Part shown: positions 1-8,556 of the stretch, piece after piece
Numbering within the stretch: the first letter of the stretch is position 1
Layout: each line of letters begins with the position of its first letter
Source: Ensifer sp. WSM1721
Lineage (GTDB): Bacteria; Pseudomonadota; Alphaproteobacteria; Rhizobiales; Rhizobiaceae
Length of the DNA: 64,000 bases
Reading direction: 5' to 3'
NCBI RefSeq assembly: GCF_000513895.2
Contig: NZ_CP165782.1
Coordinates: 1,860,001 to 1,924,000, forward strand
The notes under the pieces: generated by a model
What the model saw: the letters and a program-made list of their open reading frames with translations, nothing else
What the model was told of the DNA's origin: nothing
The model's database searches: none
Position numbers and translations under genes: made by a program

Positions 1-1
1 C

Positions 2-160
2 CATTCGGCACTGCCTGGCCTGTTCAGTCTCCGGGCCCGCGCCTGGGCCGCATGGAAGCGGCACCGCAATGAACGTGTTCTGGAGAACCTCTCCTACGAC
101 ACGCTGAAAGATATCGGCTTCCCCTCCGTCGACGATGCGGTGCATAAGACGGAACAATGA
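2..160 (+). CDS. DUF1127 family small protein, 3' part
   Basis: The frame from base 2 is open to a TGA at 158-160 and gives the last 52 residues of a protein whose start lies before the window. It reads arginine/tryptophan-rich (AWAAWKRHRNERVLENL) and then SYDTLKDIGFPS, which is the classic DUF1127 pattern (W-x-R-x-R...L..L.d..L.DIG). These are short basic proteins, abundant in rhizobia; some have been linked to RNA turnover and phosphate or carbon metabolism, but the role of this copy is unknown. A rho-independent terminator follows about 50 bases later. Confidence 0.85.
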   Translation, partial: HSALPGLFSLRARAWAAWKRHRNERVLENLSYDTLKDIGFPSVDDAVHKTEQ

Positions 161-212
161 ATAAAGGCTCCAAATGCCACCCTCCCGGCATTGACCGCAA
201 AGTGAGCCTCTG

Positions 213-246
213 AAGGGCATTCCCGAATAGGAATGCCCTTCTTGTT
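213..246 (+). terminator. Rho-independent terminator after the DUF1127 gene
   Basis: An 11-bp perfect stem (AAGGGCATTCC / GGAATGCCCTT) with a six-base loop is followed by CTTGTTTT on the + strand. It ends the DUF1127 transcript and lies before the convergent hydrolase gene. Confidence 0.85.
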
Positions 247-314
247 TTGGAAGAAAAAATTCGCCTGAATTGGACGTCCGGCCTTGAACCTATGTTCGGC
301 CGCTCCATGCGTTC

Positions 315-1178
315 CTACTCAAACATTCCCTTCGGTGTCTTGCCCTTGAGGAAAGGCTCGATGAAGGCGTGTAACAGCTCTGTCTGGCCGATGACCGCGG
401 TATGCGACGTTGCCGGCATCACTGCAAGACGGGAAGCTGGGAGCGGCTTGCCCATATCACCCATGACACCGCCGCCAAGCAGCCGGAACAGTGCGACTGA
501 ATGCTCGAGCGTGGCGACGTCCGCGTCGCCGGTGATGACCAAAACCGGGGTCTTCAGCGCCTTGACGTCCGCCCCCCAGGCCATCGGTTCGTGTTCGAGA
601 GCGATCAGCTTCTTAACCAAGGCCGGAAAACCGTCGGGATTGGCAGCGAGTTTGCGGTATTCCTCCGCGAACGGCATGTTGACGAACATCTCTACCGTCA
701 TTTGCGGAATGAAGGCCTTGAACGCCGGCTGCCAGCCCTCCGCGTCATAAGCGACGGAGGCGGCGGCGAGCTTGTTGACCTTTTCCGGGTAACGGATCGC
801 GAGCTGCAGGCCGGCAGCGGCGCCCATGGAGTAGCCGAAGACACCGGCCTTTTCGACGCCGACGGCATCCATGAAAGCTGCAACGTCGTCAGCAAGGTTC
901 GGGTAGGTGATCGGCCGGTCGATGTCGGTGGTGCGGCCATGGCCCTGAAACTCGAGTGCGTAGACCTTGTGGGTCTCGGCTAGTTTCGGGATGATTGCGC
1001 CCATCGAGGGAATGTTCATATAGGCGCCGTGCAATACGATCAGCGGATCGCCCTCGCCCAACACCTCGTAGTACATCTCCATACCGTTGACCTTGACCCG
1101 GTCACCCGCAGGTTGGGATTGCGCCAGCACGGGGCCAGCTATGAGCAGGGCCCCGGCAATCAGTGTAGTGCGGAACAT
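315..1178 (-). CDS. Secreted alpha/beta hydrolase
   Basis: 287 aa. A signal peptide covers about residues 1-19 (hydrophobic LIAGALLIAGPVLAQ, cleavage after AQ), so the enzyme should act in the periplasm. The fold signatures are the oxyanion motif HGAY near residue 50, the nucleophile elbow GYSMG near residue 115, an acid in GDADVA near 220 and the final histidine in SHTAV near 260. This is a complete Ser-Asp-His set of the alpha/beta hydrolase family; esterase, haloperoxidase-like and lactonase activities all occur in it and the substrate cannot be told. It stands alone and converges with the DUF1127 gene. Confidence 0.85.
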   Translation of the reverse strand: MFRTTLIAGALLIAGPVLAQSQPAGDRVKVNGMEMYYEVLGEGDPLIVLHGAYMNIPSMGAIIPKLAETHKVYALEFQGHGRTTDIDRPITYPNLADDVAAFMDAVGVEKAGVFGYSMGAAAGLQLAIRYPEKVNKLAAASVAYDAEGWQPAFKAFIPQMTVEMFVNMPFAEEYRKLAANPDGFPALVKKLIALEHEPMAWGADVKALKTPVLVITGDADVATLEHSVALFRLLGGGVMGDMGKPLPASRLAVMPATSHTAVIGQTELLHAFIEPFLKGKTPKGMFE

Positions 1179-1372
1179 CGATATCTCTCCTCGGCTCTAC
1201 GCGGCTTGTGCCGGCATCGATGATAAGACGAACGAGGTCTCCGCGCCCCGACATCGTCAGAGCCGACGTTTTCCGCAAAGCCCATCCGCTTGCTTTAAAG
1301 CGCGTCGCGCTCGATAGTCGCGACGACCTGCCCGCCGGTTTTGAAAGCGGCCCAGACAGCAGCGACCATCGG

Positions 1373-1987
1373 ATGAGTGAAAAAGAAAATCAATTGCCCA
1401 TCATTCATTTTGGCGACACCAAGGCGTTCGAGGACTGGCTCGCCCGACAGGGACCCGATTGCCGGGGTCTATGGGTGAAGTTCGCCAAAAAAGCCTCCGG
1501 CATCGCAAGCATCACCCCGAAGGAAGCGCTCGACGTTGCGCTTTGCCACGGCTGGATCGACGGCCAGCGGATCGGACTCGATGACAAGTATTATCTCAAC
1601 AAATATACGCCGCGCCGGGCGCGCAGCAGGTGGTCCGAGATCAATCGCACGCGTGCGCTGGAACTGATCGCGGAAGGACGGATGACGCCCCGGGGTATGG
1701 CCGAGGTGGAGAGAGCGAGGGCTGACGGCCGCTGGGAAGCCGCGGCGGCACCGCCGAGCAAGGCGACCGTGCCGGAGGATCTGCAGGATGCGCTCAAGCA
1801 CAACGGGGCGGCGAAGGCACTGTTCGACGAACTCGACAGCCGGAACCGCTATGCGGTTCTCTTTCGTATCCAGGATGCCAAAAAAGCCGAAACCCGGAAG
1901 GCACGCATCGAGAAATATGTCGACATGCTCGCGAGAGGCGAAACGCCCTATCCGCGCGGGAAAGGCCGCCTACAGCGGAAGAGCTGA
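1373..1987 (+). CDS. YdeI/OmpD-associated family protein
   Basis: 204 aa. The open frame extends upstream, but the ATG at 1373 begins the recognisable domain (PIIHFGDTKAFEDWL) and matches the family's usual ~190-200 aa. Features seen are GLWVKFAKKASG, EALDVALCHGWIDGQR and a basic C-terminal helix. The family has been tied to bacteriocin or peptide resistance in enterobacteria, but the biochemical role is unclear; cytoplasmic, no signal peptide. A single gene with no evident operon partner. Confidence 0.8.
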   Translation: MSEKENQLPIIHFGDTKAFEDWLARQGPDCRGLWVKFAKKASGIASITPKEALDVALCHGWIDGQRIGLDDKYYLNKYTPRRARSRWSEINRTRALELIAEGRMTPRGMAEVERARADGRWEAAAAPPSKATVPEDLQDALKHNGAAKALFDELDSRNRYAVLFRIQDAKKAETRKARIEKYVDMLARGETPYPRGKGRLQRKS

Positions 1988-2355
1988 TCTCGTCATAGAG
2001 GACTAGCCCAAGGCGCAACTCCTGCAAATCGAAGTGTTCCGTCGCCTCTTGTCAAATACCGACATGGCTCGAACGGCCAAATGAGGAGTCGCAATCGGAA
2101 ACGTGATGACCAAGTGCGTGCCGGTGCCCTCTTTTCCCCAATTTACGGGATTTTTGCCCGATTGCGCCATCACCGCCGGTGACGGTGTCGCTTTTCATAC
2201 GATCGCGGCGCCGTCGTCCGAGATCTCCTAACTGCGGCCATGTCGCAATGCGAAATTTCTTCTCCGTCGCGGCTTTCCATGCCAATGTCGCAAATCGACA
2301 AGCTGGACGGCATATTCCAAGCGACGAATATGCGAGCCGTAGCCTGGGAGGTCCA
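1988..2355. other. Intergenic stretch upstream of the GlxA-type regulator
   Basis: About 370 bases with no gene I can support. It should hold the promoter of the regulator at 2356; the only clear signal is the ribosome-binding site GGGAGGT just before that ATG. Confidence 0.5.
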
Positions 2356-3360
2356 ATGAACAAGCCCCTGACGAAAAAGCGTTCGCTCGTCTTCTTTCTA
2401 GTGCCGAACTTTTCGATGCTGCCCTTTTCGGCGGCCATCGAAACGCTCCGCATCGCCAACCGGATGCTTGGCTATGAGGCCTATACATGGCGCCTCGCCT
2501 CGACCGACGGTCAGAAGGTCTTCTCCTCCGCCGGCATCGCTCTCGAGGTCAACACCTCCCTGGCAGACGAACGCAAGTTCCTGAGCGGCGAAAACCGCCC
2601 CTCGATGGTCCTGGTCTGTTCCGGCGTCTATGTCGAGGAGTTCCAGAACAAGTCGGTGAACGCCTGGCTGCGCGAGGTCTACAATCGCGGCATCGCCGTC
2701 GGCAGCCTCTGTACCGGCGCCCATGTGCTGGCTTCGGCGGGCCTGCTCACGGGCAAGCGCTGTGCCATCCACTGGGAGAACCTGCCGGGTTTCTCCGAGA
2801 GCTTCCCGCAGGCTGAGGTCTATGCCGACCTCTACGAGATCGACAGCAATATTTACACCTGCGCCGGCGGCACCGCCTCGCTCGACATGATGTTGAACCT
2901 GATCGATCAGGATTTTGGTGAAAACCTGGTCAACCGCGTCTGCGAACAGGCGCTGACGGATCGCGTCCGTGGCCCGCACGACCGCCAGCGGCTGCCGCTG
3001 AGGGCCCGACTCGGCGTCCAGAACGCCAAGGTGCTGTCGATCATCGAACTGATGGAGAGCAACCTATCCGAACCCCTGTCGCTCCTGGAAATCGCCGAAA
3101 GCGCCGATCTTTCGCGCCGCCAGATCGAGCGGCTCTTCCGCCAGGAAATGGGGCGCTCGCCTGCGCGCTACTATCTCGAGATCCGCCTCGACCGCGCTCG
3201 GCACCTCCTCATCCAATCCTCCATGCCGGTCGTGGAAGTGGCCGTGGCCTGCGGCTTCGTGTCCGCTTCGCATTTCTCCAAATGCTATCGCGAACTCTAC
3301 AACCGCTCGCCACAGCAGGAACGCGCCGAACGCAAGCTGACACTGCAGATGGCGCGTTGA
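2356..3360 (+). CDS. GlxA-family transcriptional regulator (DJ-1/PfpI + AraC HTH)
   Basis: 334 aa, started at the ATG with GGGAGGT upstream rather than the earlier in-frame ATG. Residues ~10-190 form a DJ-1/PfpI (class I amidotransferase-like) sensor with the family's SLCTGAHVLASAGLL turn around the nucleophile-like cysteine and ATxHWE-type CAIHWENL. Residues ~225-325 form a two-helix AraC DNA-binding domain (LSRRQIERLFRQEMG; ACGFVSASHFSKCYR). This family (GbdR, CdhR, ArgR-type) controls uptake or breakdown of quaternary amines and amino acids. The effector here is unknown; no target operon is adjacent. A terminator follows. Confidence 0.88.
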   Translation: MNKPLTKKRSLVFFLVPNFSMLPFSAAIETLRIANRMLGYEAYTWRLASTDGQKVFSSAGIALEVNTSLADERKFLSGENRPSMVLVCSGVYVEEFQNKSVNAWLREVYNRGIAVGSLCTGAHVLASAGLLTGKRCAIHWENLPGFSESFPQAEVYADLYEIDSNIYTCAGGTASLDMMLNLIDQDFGENLVNRVCEQALTDRVRGPHDRQRLPLRARLGVQNAKVLSIIELMESNLSEPLSLLEIAESADLSRRQIERLFRQEMGRSPARYYLEIRLDRARHLLIQSSMPVVEVAVACGFVSASHFSKCYRELYNRSPQQERAERKLTLQMAR

Positions 3361-3369
3361 CGGACAGAT

Positions 3370-3400
3370 GGGAGGCAATCGAAGGGTCGCCTCCCCTTTT
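3370..3400 (+). terminator. Rho-independent terminator after the GlxA-type gene
   Basis: GGGAGGC pairs with GCCTCCC across a 12-base loop and is followed by CTTTTCC, ten bases after the stop codon. Confidence 0.65.
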
Positions 3401-3456
3401 CCTGCACATTGGAGGCGCGACCGGTCGTCCAAACGAGCGGACGCTCGCTACTGCTC

Positions 3457-4743
3457 TCATGACACCAAAGCATCAAGCAGTGTCAGTTCCGACATCACGC
3501 GATTGCGGCCGGCATGCTTCGCCATGTACAGGAACTGGTCGGCCGCGTGCAGGTAGTTTTCGAAGGATTCGGACGCTTCGATCGTCGCAAGCCCGATCGA
3601 GACGGTGATCGTCAACTCCTCTTCGTCCGCGACGATCTTCGATCTCGCAAGCTCGAGGCGCACGCGCTCGCAGAAGGCAAAAGCCTCGCGGACATCGAGA
3701 CCATTGAAGAGGATGCCGAATTCCTCGCCGCCGAGACGCGCCATCAGGTGCTCCGCGCCGACCAGCGCCTTCAGTCGTCGCGCCACATGCTTCAGCACGA
3801 GGTCGCCGATCTCATGGCCATAGGTATCGTTCAGCCGCTTGAAGTGGTCGATGTCGAGCACGGCGATCGACGTTCCCTCGCCCCGCCTCAGGCACTGATC
3901 GACTAGGCGTGGTCCTGTGAGAAAGAAGTGCCGGCGGTTGTAGATGCCCGTCAGATAGTCGCTTGCCGCCGCGCGGCGTAGCGCCTGCATCCGCTTCTGC
4001 ATTGCCGCGGCATAGCGCACGCGGCCATGGAACTCCGCTTCCAGCATGGGCTTTCGGATGAAATCAGCGCCGCCAGTCTCGATGAAGCGCGCCGCCAGCC
4101 GCGCGTCGCCCTCTTCCGAGAGGCCGATGACCGGCGCGGCCTCCTCGCCCTGCCGCCTGAGAATTTCCTCCAGCAGGCTCCTTCCCGTCATGTCGGCGAG
4201 ATTCGTGTCGGTGACGATGGCGTCGATCGCCTCGCCCGCGTCGATGAACTGCAGGGCCTCGGCGCCGCGCGACGCTTCGACGACCGAGAGCCGCTGCCGG
4301 CGCAGGATGCCCGCGAGATCGTGGCGCGAGGCCTGGCCGGAATCGACAAGCAGCACCGTGGTCCTGCCGCTGGCAAGCGCTCGACCGACCGAAGCGATCA
4401 GACCGTTGAGCGAGTGCGGCTCGTTCTTGACGATGCAATCGACGACACCGCGGCTCAGGATCTGGTCACGTGTGCCGTCGTTGAAGGCGGCCGTGAAGAC
4501 GATGGCCGGAACTCCTTCCTTGAGGAGGAAGTCCAGCGCTTCGCAGTTCGGCGCGTCTGGAAGGTTGAGATCGAGGACGGCCAGCGAAAACTCCTCGGCC
4601 ATGTCGGAAAATTCAGCCTTCACCGCTTTGAGCGACGCGCAATGGGTGACGCTGACGCCATGCGTCAGCTCTAAGCCATGCTTCAGCGCGGTCGCGAACA
4701 TGCGCGAATCCTCGATGAGCAACAGACGCTTGTCGCGGTGCAT
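3457..4743 (-). CDS. Double-receiver GGDEF diguanylate cyclase (PleD-like)
   Basis: 428 aa. Receiver 1 covers about residues 3-118 with a phospho-acceptor-like Asp in VLDLNLPDA; receiver 2 about 125-240 (IVTDTNLADM); GGDEF domain about 265-425 with the active-site loop GGEEF, preceded by YLTGIYNRR and DIDHFKRLND. It should make c-di-GMP when phosphorylated, as PleD does. Arrangement REC-REC-GGDEF equals PleD, but this is not necessarily the pleD orthologue. An in-frame GTG at 4785 is an alternative start; neither start has a strong ribosome-binding site. It sits downstream of, and codirectional with, a second double-receiver gene that resembles its own N-terminal half. Confidence 0.9.
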   Translation of the reverse strand: MHRDKRLLLIEDSRMFATALKHGLELTHGVSVTHCASLKAVKAEFSDMAEEFSLAVLDLNLPDAPNCEALDFLLKEGVPAIVFTAAFNDGTRDQILSRGVVDCIVKNEPHSLNGLIASVGRALASGRTTVLLVDSGQASRHDLAGILRRQRLSVVEASRGAEALQFIDAGEAIDAIVTDTNLADMTGRSLLEEILRRQGEEAAPVIGLSEEGDARLAARFIETGGADFIRKPMLEAEFHGRVRYAAAMQKRMQALRRAAASDYLTGIYNRRHFFLTGPRLVDQCLRRGEGTSIAVLDIDHFKRLNDTYGHEIGDLVLKHVARRLKALVGAEHLMARLGGEEFGILFNGLDVREAFAFCERVRLELARSKIVADEEELTITVSIGLATIEASESFENYLHAADQFLYMAKHAGRNRVMSELTLLDALVS

Positions 4744-4802
4744 CTGCACGGAATTCACCCGTCCCGGCACTCGGCGCAATCTCACTGAAACCCCATCCCC
4801 TC

Positions 4803-4904
4803 CTGCATGATTCCTTAAATCGACATCGATTTAAGGACAAAATGATGCAGCAACTCAGAATGCCACAACAACTGTTGCGTCTGATAAAACGCGCGGCGCT
4901 GTAG
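4803..4904 (-). repeat. RIME1-like two-hairpin intergenic repeat, copy 1
   Basis: Contains both palindromic halves: TCCTTAAATCG...CGATTTAAGGA and the weaker GCGTCTGATAAAACGCGC arm ending GGCGCTGTAG, with the linking ATGCAGCAACTC. Same family as copies at 22618, 37273, 48739, 52091, 53309, 59146 and 62749. It lies just upstream of the GGDEF gene. Confidence 0.85.
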
Positions 4905-5245
4905 AGAGCGCTGCACGCTTCGGCGCGCATGGCGCCGCACCCGATCGAACCCCACGTGCCCCGCCGCGCCCCTGCCGTGCTGGACGCCATAGAGCGGCCG
5001 CTCCAAGAACGCTGCAACTCGCCAGTCCTCGATCCCTCGGACCGATGCAGTCTCAGGGATCATGGACGCAAGTGACGCTGACTGGATATGCAATTGCGCC
5101 GGCTCGCGCCCCGTTCCATTCGGCACGGCGGGCATCGCCGGGTATTCCCCATTTCTTTTAAGGGGATTGAAAGCTCTATCGGTTGCAATTCCGTTAACGG
5201 ATCAATCGCGGTCGCCGAAGGCTGCCGAGATTGGCTGCGCCCCTC
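4905..5245. other. Intergenic stretch between the two response-regulator genes
   Basis: About 340 bases without a supportable gene. Short open frames here have no ribosome-binding site or recognisable product. It follows a repeat copy and should carry the promoter of the GGDEF gene. Confidence 0.45.
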
Positions 5246-6079
5246 TTACGCAGGTATTTTCGTCTTTGCGCTCAGCGTCCTGATCTTGGTGAGCGTGTCG
5301 AGGTTCTGATTGACCCGGCAATAGAACTCCTCGTTGACGAAGGGCCGGACGACGAAATCGTTGCCGCCGGCCTTGAGGAAACGCGCCGAGAGCAGCCGGT
5401 TCGTCGACGAGGAGACGCCGATGATGCGCAACTGGTGGGGTCCGTGGGCTGCGCGGATGCGGCGCGTGAGTTCGAAGCCGTCGATGTCCGGCATGTTGTA
5501 GTCGGTGATGACGAGCGCGATGTCCGGATTGTTCTTCAGGATCTCGAGGGCGGCCGCACCGCTTTCGGCGGAGCTCGTGCGGAAATTATAGCGCCTGAGT
5601 TGCGTCGTGAGCACCGCCCGGGCCGTCGGGCTGTCGTCGACGATCAGCACGTGATGCTTCTGGTTGGTCAAGAACCGGCAGACCGATTCCGCCAGCATGT
5701 CCACGGCGAAAACGCTGTCCTTGATGACATAGTCGACGATGTCCTTGGCGAGAATGGCCTCGCGCGTGCTCTCCTGGAACGAGCCGGTGAAGACGATCGT
5801 CGGCACGCTCATCTCGATCAGATAGCCGAGCGCCTCGCCGTTCTCCGCACCAGGCAGATTGATGTTGGAGATGGCAAGCGCGGGTGGAAAGGAAGCATTT
5901 TCGACTGCGAACTGCAGATCCTCGTAGTCGCGGCAGACGATCACGTCGACATCGAACAATTCCTTCAGCCGCTTCGAAACCATCGACGAAAACAGATTGG
6001 AGTCCTCGGCAAGCACGATGCGGTGCTCGCCGAGGGATTCGCCGGAATAGTACATTCCGGAAACGCCGAAGAATGACAT
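5246..6079 (-). CDS. Double-receiver response regulator with no output domain
   Basis: 277 aa: two CheY-like receivers, about residues 18-135 and 142-260. Receiver 2 is canonical (LIVDDSP acidic pair, VITDYNMPDIDG acceptor Asp, GVSSS, KAGGNDFVVRPF with the conserved Lys replaced by Arg). In receiver 1 the acceptor position reads ISNINLPGA, an Asn where the neighbour gene has Asp, so it probably cannot be phosphorylated. It resembles the N-terminal half of the adjacent GGDEF protein (shared EALDFL/EALGYL, PTIVFTGSF, DYVIKDS). I infer an adaptor or competitor in the same c-di-GMP pathway, as DivK-type and PleD receiver modules are. Confidence 0.88.
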   Translation of the reverse strand: MSFFGVSGMYYSGESLGEHRIVLAEDSNLFSSMVSKRLKELFDVDVIVCRDYEDLQFAVENASFPPALAISNINLPGAENGEALGYLIEMSVPTIVFTGSFQESTREAILAKDIVDYVIKDSVFAVDMLAESVCRFLTNQKHHVLIVDDSPTARAVLTTQLRRYNFRTSSAESGAAALEILKNNPDIALVITDYNMPDIDGFELTRRIRAAHGPHQLRIIGVSSSTNRLLSARFLKAGGNDFVVRPFVNEEFYCRVNQNLDTLTKIRTLSAKTKIPA

Positions 6080-6214
6080 TGATCGCCTATGAGAAAGAGT
6101 GTCCCCGAAGACATCCTAGAGGCAAAAGGTTTTATTGGGTGTTAATGGGAGCCACCGCCGAATGCCGAGCGGCGGCCGCAAATGGGCCGCCGATCATGGC
6201 CCGCGCTGCGGACC

Positions 6215-7831
6215 TTAGGCGAAGACGATATCGTCCGCCGAGAGGTCCGATAGCGAAACGTTGTCCAGAAGAAGGCCGAACGTGTCGGATCCGTTGAAGG
6301 CTATGTAGAGCCCGTCCTGCGTCTCGCTCGCCGCCGCAATGAGGTCGGCGAAGCTGCCGATGCGCGTGGTGTCGGGTGCGTAGCCGATGAAGCGCAGCAC
6401 GTCGCCGCCTTCAGTATCGAAATCCGTGATGCGATCGACCCCCGAGAACGAAAACGTGTCGGACGACCAAAGGAAGGTATCGCCACCGGCACCGCCCGTC
6501 ATGACATCATTGCCGGCACCGCCCCAAAGTTCGTCATTGCCCGCACCGCCATTAAGCCGGTCGTTGCCGCCATTGCCGGCAAGTTGATCGTCGCCGGCGA
6601 GCGTGCGGATAATATCGTCGCCTGCGCCGCCCTCAACCTGAAACGTCTCGATATTGGCGAATATCAGCCTCGTGCCAAGCACGCCGGTCGCCGCATCGAA
6701 GTTGGTCGTTCCGGGAAGTGGCTCGGTGACGTAGAGCGTGTCGTTGCCGTCCCCGCCATCGATGAAGCCGGAAGGAGCGCGGACCTGGATCAGGTCGTCG
6801 CCGGCACCGCCATCAATGATCGTGTCGCCGTCATCGAAGGCCATTCCCGCGTCGTGGATCTCGTCGTTGCCGTCGCCGCCGACGAGCACATCATTGCCAC
6901 CGACGCTGATCAGGATGTCGTCGCCGGAGCCGCCATAGAGGGCGTCGTCACCGCTTCCGGAGGCGATGTAATCCCTACCGTTGCTGCCTTCGACGTAGTT
7001 GTCGCCCTCGCCCATATGGGCGCTGAGCGAGAAGAGATTTCCGCCGATTAGCGTATCGCTGCCGCTGCCGAGATCTACGCTGGCTACCTCGATGCCGCTG
7101 ATCAGCGTGCCTGTCGAGGCAAATCCGCGCACGAAGTCGACGGTCACGTCCTCAGTCCTCTCGTCGTCGAAGAGGGAGAGCGTATCCCAGCCGTTCCCGC
7201 CGTCGATCACCGCGGAGGCGAGAGTGGTAGTGATCTTGTCGCTGTGGTCGCCGGCGAAGATGCGATTCGCGCCGCTCATGTCGACGATGATGTCGCCGCC
7301 GCTGCCCGTATCGATCGTGTCGTCGCCGAGCATGCTGGTGCCATCGTCGATGTCGGTGCCATACGGCCCGATGATATCGTTGCCTGCGCCCGTCGAGATG
7401 ATGTCGTCGGTGGCTGCGCCGAAGATCCGGTCGTTGCCGCTACCGGTGGTCAGCACCAGTCTCTCGATGCGGTTGAAGAAGATGTGTTCCCAGTTTGATG
7501 TATTGTAGCCGATGATACCGTGCCCGTGCTCGCCGCTGAACCGGACGGAGGTGCTGACGTCGGAGAGGTCGATCACCAGCGTATCGAAGCCGGCACCGCC
7601 GGTAACCGCGCCGCCGGTGCCGGTAAGCGTGATCTGGTCGTCCCCCTCGCCGCCATCGAGCCGGTCGTAGCCGCTGCTACTCGCCAGGCGATCGTCCCCG
7701 GCGCCGCCCTCGACCAGATCATCGCCGTCACCCGCATCGATCTCATCCGCGCCGATGAGACCCCAGATGCGATCCTTTTCCTCGGTTCCAAGTATCACGT
7801 CGTCACCGATCGTGCCAACAATCGTGCTCAT
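6215..7831 (-). CDS. RTX (hemolysin-type) calcium-binding repeat protein
   Basis: 538 aa. Starts at the ATG with GAGGAGA upstream. Nearly the whole protein is built of GGxGxDxUx nonapeptides, in blocks at about residues 5-70, 130-200, 215-245, 275-350 and 425-475 (for example GGAGDDRL, GGSGDDIL, GGAGNDVM). No enzymatic domain is visible. The C-terminus (LSDLSADDIVFA) follows the RTX plan with a hydrophobic/acidic end, which is expected for type I secretion without a signal peptide. Calcium folds such beta-rolls outside the cell. No type I ABC/MFP genes are nearby. Possible roles are surface matrix or adhesion; function unknown. Confidence 0.9.
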   Translation of the reverse strand: MSTIVGTIGDDVILGTEEKDRIWGLIGADEIDAGDGDDLVEGGAGDDRLASSSGYDRLDGGEGDDQITLTGTGGAVTGGAGFDTLVIDLSDVSTSVRFSGEHGHGIIGYNTSNWEHIFFNRIERLVLTTGSGNDRIFGAATDDIISTGAGNDIIGPYGTDIDDGTSMLGDDTIDTGSGGDIIVDMSGANRIFAGDHSDKITTTLASAVIDGGNGWDTLSLFDDERTEDVTVDFVRGFASTGTLISGIEVASVDLGSGSDTLIGGNLFSLSAHMGEGDNYVEGSNGRDYIASGSGDDALYGGSGDDILISVGGNDVLVGGDGNDEIHDAGMAFDDGDTIIDGGAGDDLIQVRAPSGFIDGGDGNDTLYVTEPLPGTTNFDAATGVLGTRLIFANIETFQVEGGAGDDIIRTLAGDDQLAGNGGNDRLNGGAGNDELWGGAGNDVMTGGAGGDTFLWSSDTFSFSGVDRITDFDTEGGDVLRFIGYAPDTTRIGSFADLIAAASETQDGLYIAFNGSDTFGLLLDNVSLSDLSADDIVFA

Positions 7832-8091
7832 GCCCCGTCTCCTCAAACGATGAATATGGCTCTTAGCATGCTCTAAGACACGTTTGAAACAGCATTGTGA
7901 ATGCAACCAGGAAATACATTAACAATTCAACTAACTATTACATTAATTCAAAAATAGAACTAGTTAACGTTGAAATTGTACCGAAAAACATAAGATGAGC
8001 ATTGATCCTGCACAGAGTGAACTCCAGCAGCGACAGACACTGCGGCGCAGTATCCACCATTGCGAACAACGAAGAATAGGTCGATGGTCGA
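7832..8091. promoter_or_regulatory. AT-rich divergent promoter region
   Basis: About 260 bases between the RTX gene (-) and the VOC gene (+). The part from 7905 to 7990 is far richer in A/T than the surrounding DNA, with runs such as CATTAATTCAAAAATAG. Both genes must be expressed from it; I cannot define individual promoters with confidence. Confidence 0.45.
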
Positions 8092-8499
8092 ATGGAAGCG
8101 GCGGATAGGAATCGGATTGTGCGCTTGAACCAAGTGACCGTTACAATGCCGGACCTGGAGGCAGGCTGGCGCTTTTATTGTAAGTTTGGACTGAAGCCAG
8201 TCGTTGACGCGCGGCCCCGATACGCTCGTTTCCTCTGCCCGGATGGTGACAGCACTTTTTCTCTGCAGAGGGGCGAGAACGGCGGTGGCGGCACAACTAT
8301 CTATTTTGAATGCGAGGATCTCGACGCGACGGTTAGCATGCTCATCGAGTCCGGCCTCCAGTTCGCAAGCGGACCGGAAGACAAGAGCTGGCGGTGGCGC
8401 GAGGCGGAACTGGTCGACCCGGGCGGCAACCGCATCGTCCTCTACTTTGCCGGATCGAATCGCATCGATCCGCCCTGGCGGATCGGAACCGCGCCATAA
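8092..8499 (+). CDS. VOC (glyoxalase/bleomycin-resistance fold) protein
   Basis: 135 aa, one VOC domain with paired beta-alpha-beta-beta-beta units: LNQVTVTMPDLEAGWRFY at the N-terminus, TTIYFECEDLDATVSML mid-protein and LVDPGGNRIVLYF at the end, the last being the family's hallmark. Members include glyoxalases, dioxygenases and antibiotic-binding proteins; metal ligands cannot be assigned safely and the substrate is unknown. Cytoplasmic, single gene. Confidence 0.82.
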   Translation: MEAADRNRIVRLNQVTVTMPDLEAGWRFYCKFGLKPVVDARPRYARFLCPDGDSTFSLQRGENGGGGTTIYFECEDLDATVSMLIESGLQFASGPEDKSWRWREAELVDPGGNRIVLYFAGSNRIDPPWRIGTAP

Positions 8500-8556
8500 C
8501 GATGCCCATGCGTCGCCGGTGTCGGAAAGCGTCCTGACGCCCGTCGCAGATCCTTA

